From positions 13,534,001 to 13,598,000 of the forward strand of contig BSBN01001752.1 of the NCBI GenBank assembly GCA_027924645.1: a DNA stretch of 64,000 bases, written 5' to 3'. A model generated the notes under the pieces. It was not told where the DNA came from, did not search any database, and saw only the letters and a program-made list of their open reading frames with translations. A program made the translations under genes and the position numbers. Shown here one piece after another: positions 62,545 to 64,000 of this stretch. How positions within the stretch are numbered: the stretch's first letter is position 1; the number at the start of each line of letters is the position of its first letter. This DNA comes from Cunninghamia lanceolata. Taxonomy: Eukaryota; Streptophyta; Pinopsida; Cupressales; Cupressaceae.

Positions 62545-64000
62545 CTACTTCATCCTGTCCAAAATTGAGATGTGACCACTCAACAGGAATGCAAAAGCTT
62601 CTGCCCTCTTGAGATCTATCGGATCACTGGTCCGAGTTGTGGTCTGAGCATCAATTAGAGCCTCATGTATGGCCTCTAACTTAGGGATAATGATCCCTCT
62701 GAGCTCACTTAACCTATTTGTTCTATTTTTCTTCTCCTTCTCAAGCTTCTTTATTTCATCTATGACTGCAATAGTCTGACATTCTTGATTTACTATAGAA
62801 GCGAAGAGAGGATCAAAACTTTGAGATAAACTTGTCAGTTTATCCTCTTGCTCTTTTACTTTCTTCTCAATATCCTTGGTCACTTTAGGCCAGGATAAAC
62901 AAAATTTGTAGATATCTCTGCCATCTTTAAGAGCATTTTCCAAGCTCTTTATTCCAATATCCATAACTCTCCTATCATTTGTTATTAAGCCTTGTAACTC
63001 CAAGAATCTCTTATCCAAAAATTCTTTCCGGACCTTCTCCTCAGCTGATTTCTCTAGAGATTCAAAATGTGTACTAACACTATTTACTAGAGATTTGAGA
63101 TTACTAGATGATGAGGCTAAGGGATCTTTCTAAAAAGATGGCATAATCTTCTCTAATACACCGGATGTAGTTTCTAAGAGCTTGCAGTCTTCCATGTGAG
63201 ACTTCAAAAGTTTTTCTTTTGCCTTTGCTGAAGTAAAGGATGCTAGCTTCATGGTTTGAACTGGGGAGAGGGAGTCAAAATTGAATGGTCCTTGAAGAAG
63301 TTCTAGTTCATCAAATTCCATCATCTCCTTGGTTAGGAATTCTTTGACTGCTTCTACTGTGTCTCTTGCTGGTGACAGGGTTTTCTCCCCTTCTACATTC
63401 TTATCACTATCATTTTTGGCATTCTCTATTGGAGTTTTCTTTCCTTCTATAGCCTTACTACTGTCATCTTGTTTTTCCTTTTCCTCTATTTCTTTTTCTT
63501 CTACTCTTTCCTCTTCTTTAGATCCAGAGACTACTGGGGAACCCGGATTTACTTCTCCTTGAACTTCCTCTTCCAGAATAGAGGAATCCTTTTCCTCTAC
63601 CTCGTCTGCTACCATCTCAGTAGATTCTTCTTTGTTATCCATTTCTGAGGGATCATTACCTAAATCCTCTATAACAGGAATATTGAATCTTTTATAGGCA
63701 TTCCGCAGGATTTCTTCTGTTTCTTTTGCCACTTTATCAGTTTCTCCAAGCATGAGCTGATTCATTCTGGCCTTGCTCTGGAACTCATCCTTGCAATCTT
63801 TGAAGATCATATCCATTTGTTTTGGAGTAATTGAAGGATAGAGCTGAATAGCTATCTGTTCTCTAATCTCTAAGTCCTTAGCCTTGGCATTTTCTTTTCT
63901 CATTTCAAGTTCCTTTTCTAAACTTTTAGGAATTAGAGAAATGATTTCAATAAATGCTTTATTGTATATGTTCAAATACTTAATTGTGGCTTCCTCCAGA
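62545..64000 (-). CDS. ORF C: long coiled-coil protein of E4, N-terminus beyond the window, one internal stop
   Basis: An open minus-strand frame from the window edge to 62545, interrupted once by TAG at 63130-63132, after which coding continues in phase. From the N side: helices (SLIPKSLEKELEMRKENAKA), a long Glu/Lys/Ser disordered stretch (about 63400-63620), then FNFDSLSPVQTMKLASF, a coiled coil (LEKSAEEKVRKEF), CLSWPKVTKDIEKKVKEQED, and a final heptad-rich helix. No enzyme, zinc-finger, signal-peptide or membrane segment is seen. It aligns colinearly with the second half of ORF A. It occupies the place just before the 3' polypurine tract, where Sireviruses can carry an env-like, coiled-coil ORF; either that or a non-autonomous cargo is possible. 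Confidence 0.7.

Larger units (their letters stand above)
61165..64000 (-). mobile_element. E4: Sirevirus-like LTR element carrying ORF C; 5' part outside the window
   Basis: Minus strand: ORF C (to 62545), polypurine blocks, then the 3' LTR (62249-61165). Its U5/R region is close to E1 over ~200 bp although the U3 differs. No gag or pol is visible in the 1.75 kb of interior shown; the rest lies beyond 64000. Confidence 0.8.

Overview
The window is a stretch of a plant nuclear genome, made almost entirely of nested LTR retrotransposons and decayed gene fragments. Evidence for a plant is the Ty1/copia and chromodomain Ty3/gypsy elements primed by initiator-Met tRNA, plant-type PPR repeats, GT-AG introns and long AT-rich spacers. 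The nesting depth and PPR style would suit a gymnosperm, but that is only an impression. I see no intact cellular gene; the one intact long reading frame is the 1384-codon gag-pol of a copia element.

Layout: (1) 1-6601, a young copia element (E1, minus strand) inserted in the left arm of a large inverted array of ~360-bp units (6602-11462). (2) 11463-13015, degenerate PPR copies; 13225-14760, a decayed six-exon gene of unknown function; ~14790-16330, a GCCGA-rich LTR-like block. (3) 17727-25991, a complete 8.3-kb element with matching GTGGC target duplications and 2.2-kb LTRs that carries gag but no pol (E2), splitting an older gene remnant. (4) 26-34.6 kb, AT-rich spacer with two tandem repeats; 34610-35306, a choline-transporter-like pseudogene. 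(5) 36490-38803, a long coiled-coil retro-ORF (ORF A) cut by a decayed copia element (E3, 38804-45748). (6) 47685-49677 plus 57461-59497, another long retro-ORF (ORF B) split by a complete chromovirus (49678-57455, target duplication CCTCC). (7) 59508-61164, LTR and gag start of another gypsy element, cut at 61165 by E4, which runs off the window and carries a third long coiled-coil ORF (ORF C).

The most interesting pattern is not in the proteins. E1-E4 have very different coding cargo (full gag-pol, gag only, decayed gag-pol, coiled-coil ORF) but share one non-coding kit. At the U5 edge is a hairpin whose stem changes by paired substitutions around a constant G-rich loop. Next comes an A-rich double-stem motif followed by short tandem repeats. 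Near the 3' LTR is a repeated polypurine block that can itself fold. E1 and E3 also share a ~40-nt primer-site-to-gag leader. This looks like an autonomous/non-autonomous retrotransposon network held together by RNA signals. ORF A and ORF C align colinearly and appear to belong to one unnamed retro-ORF family.
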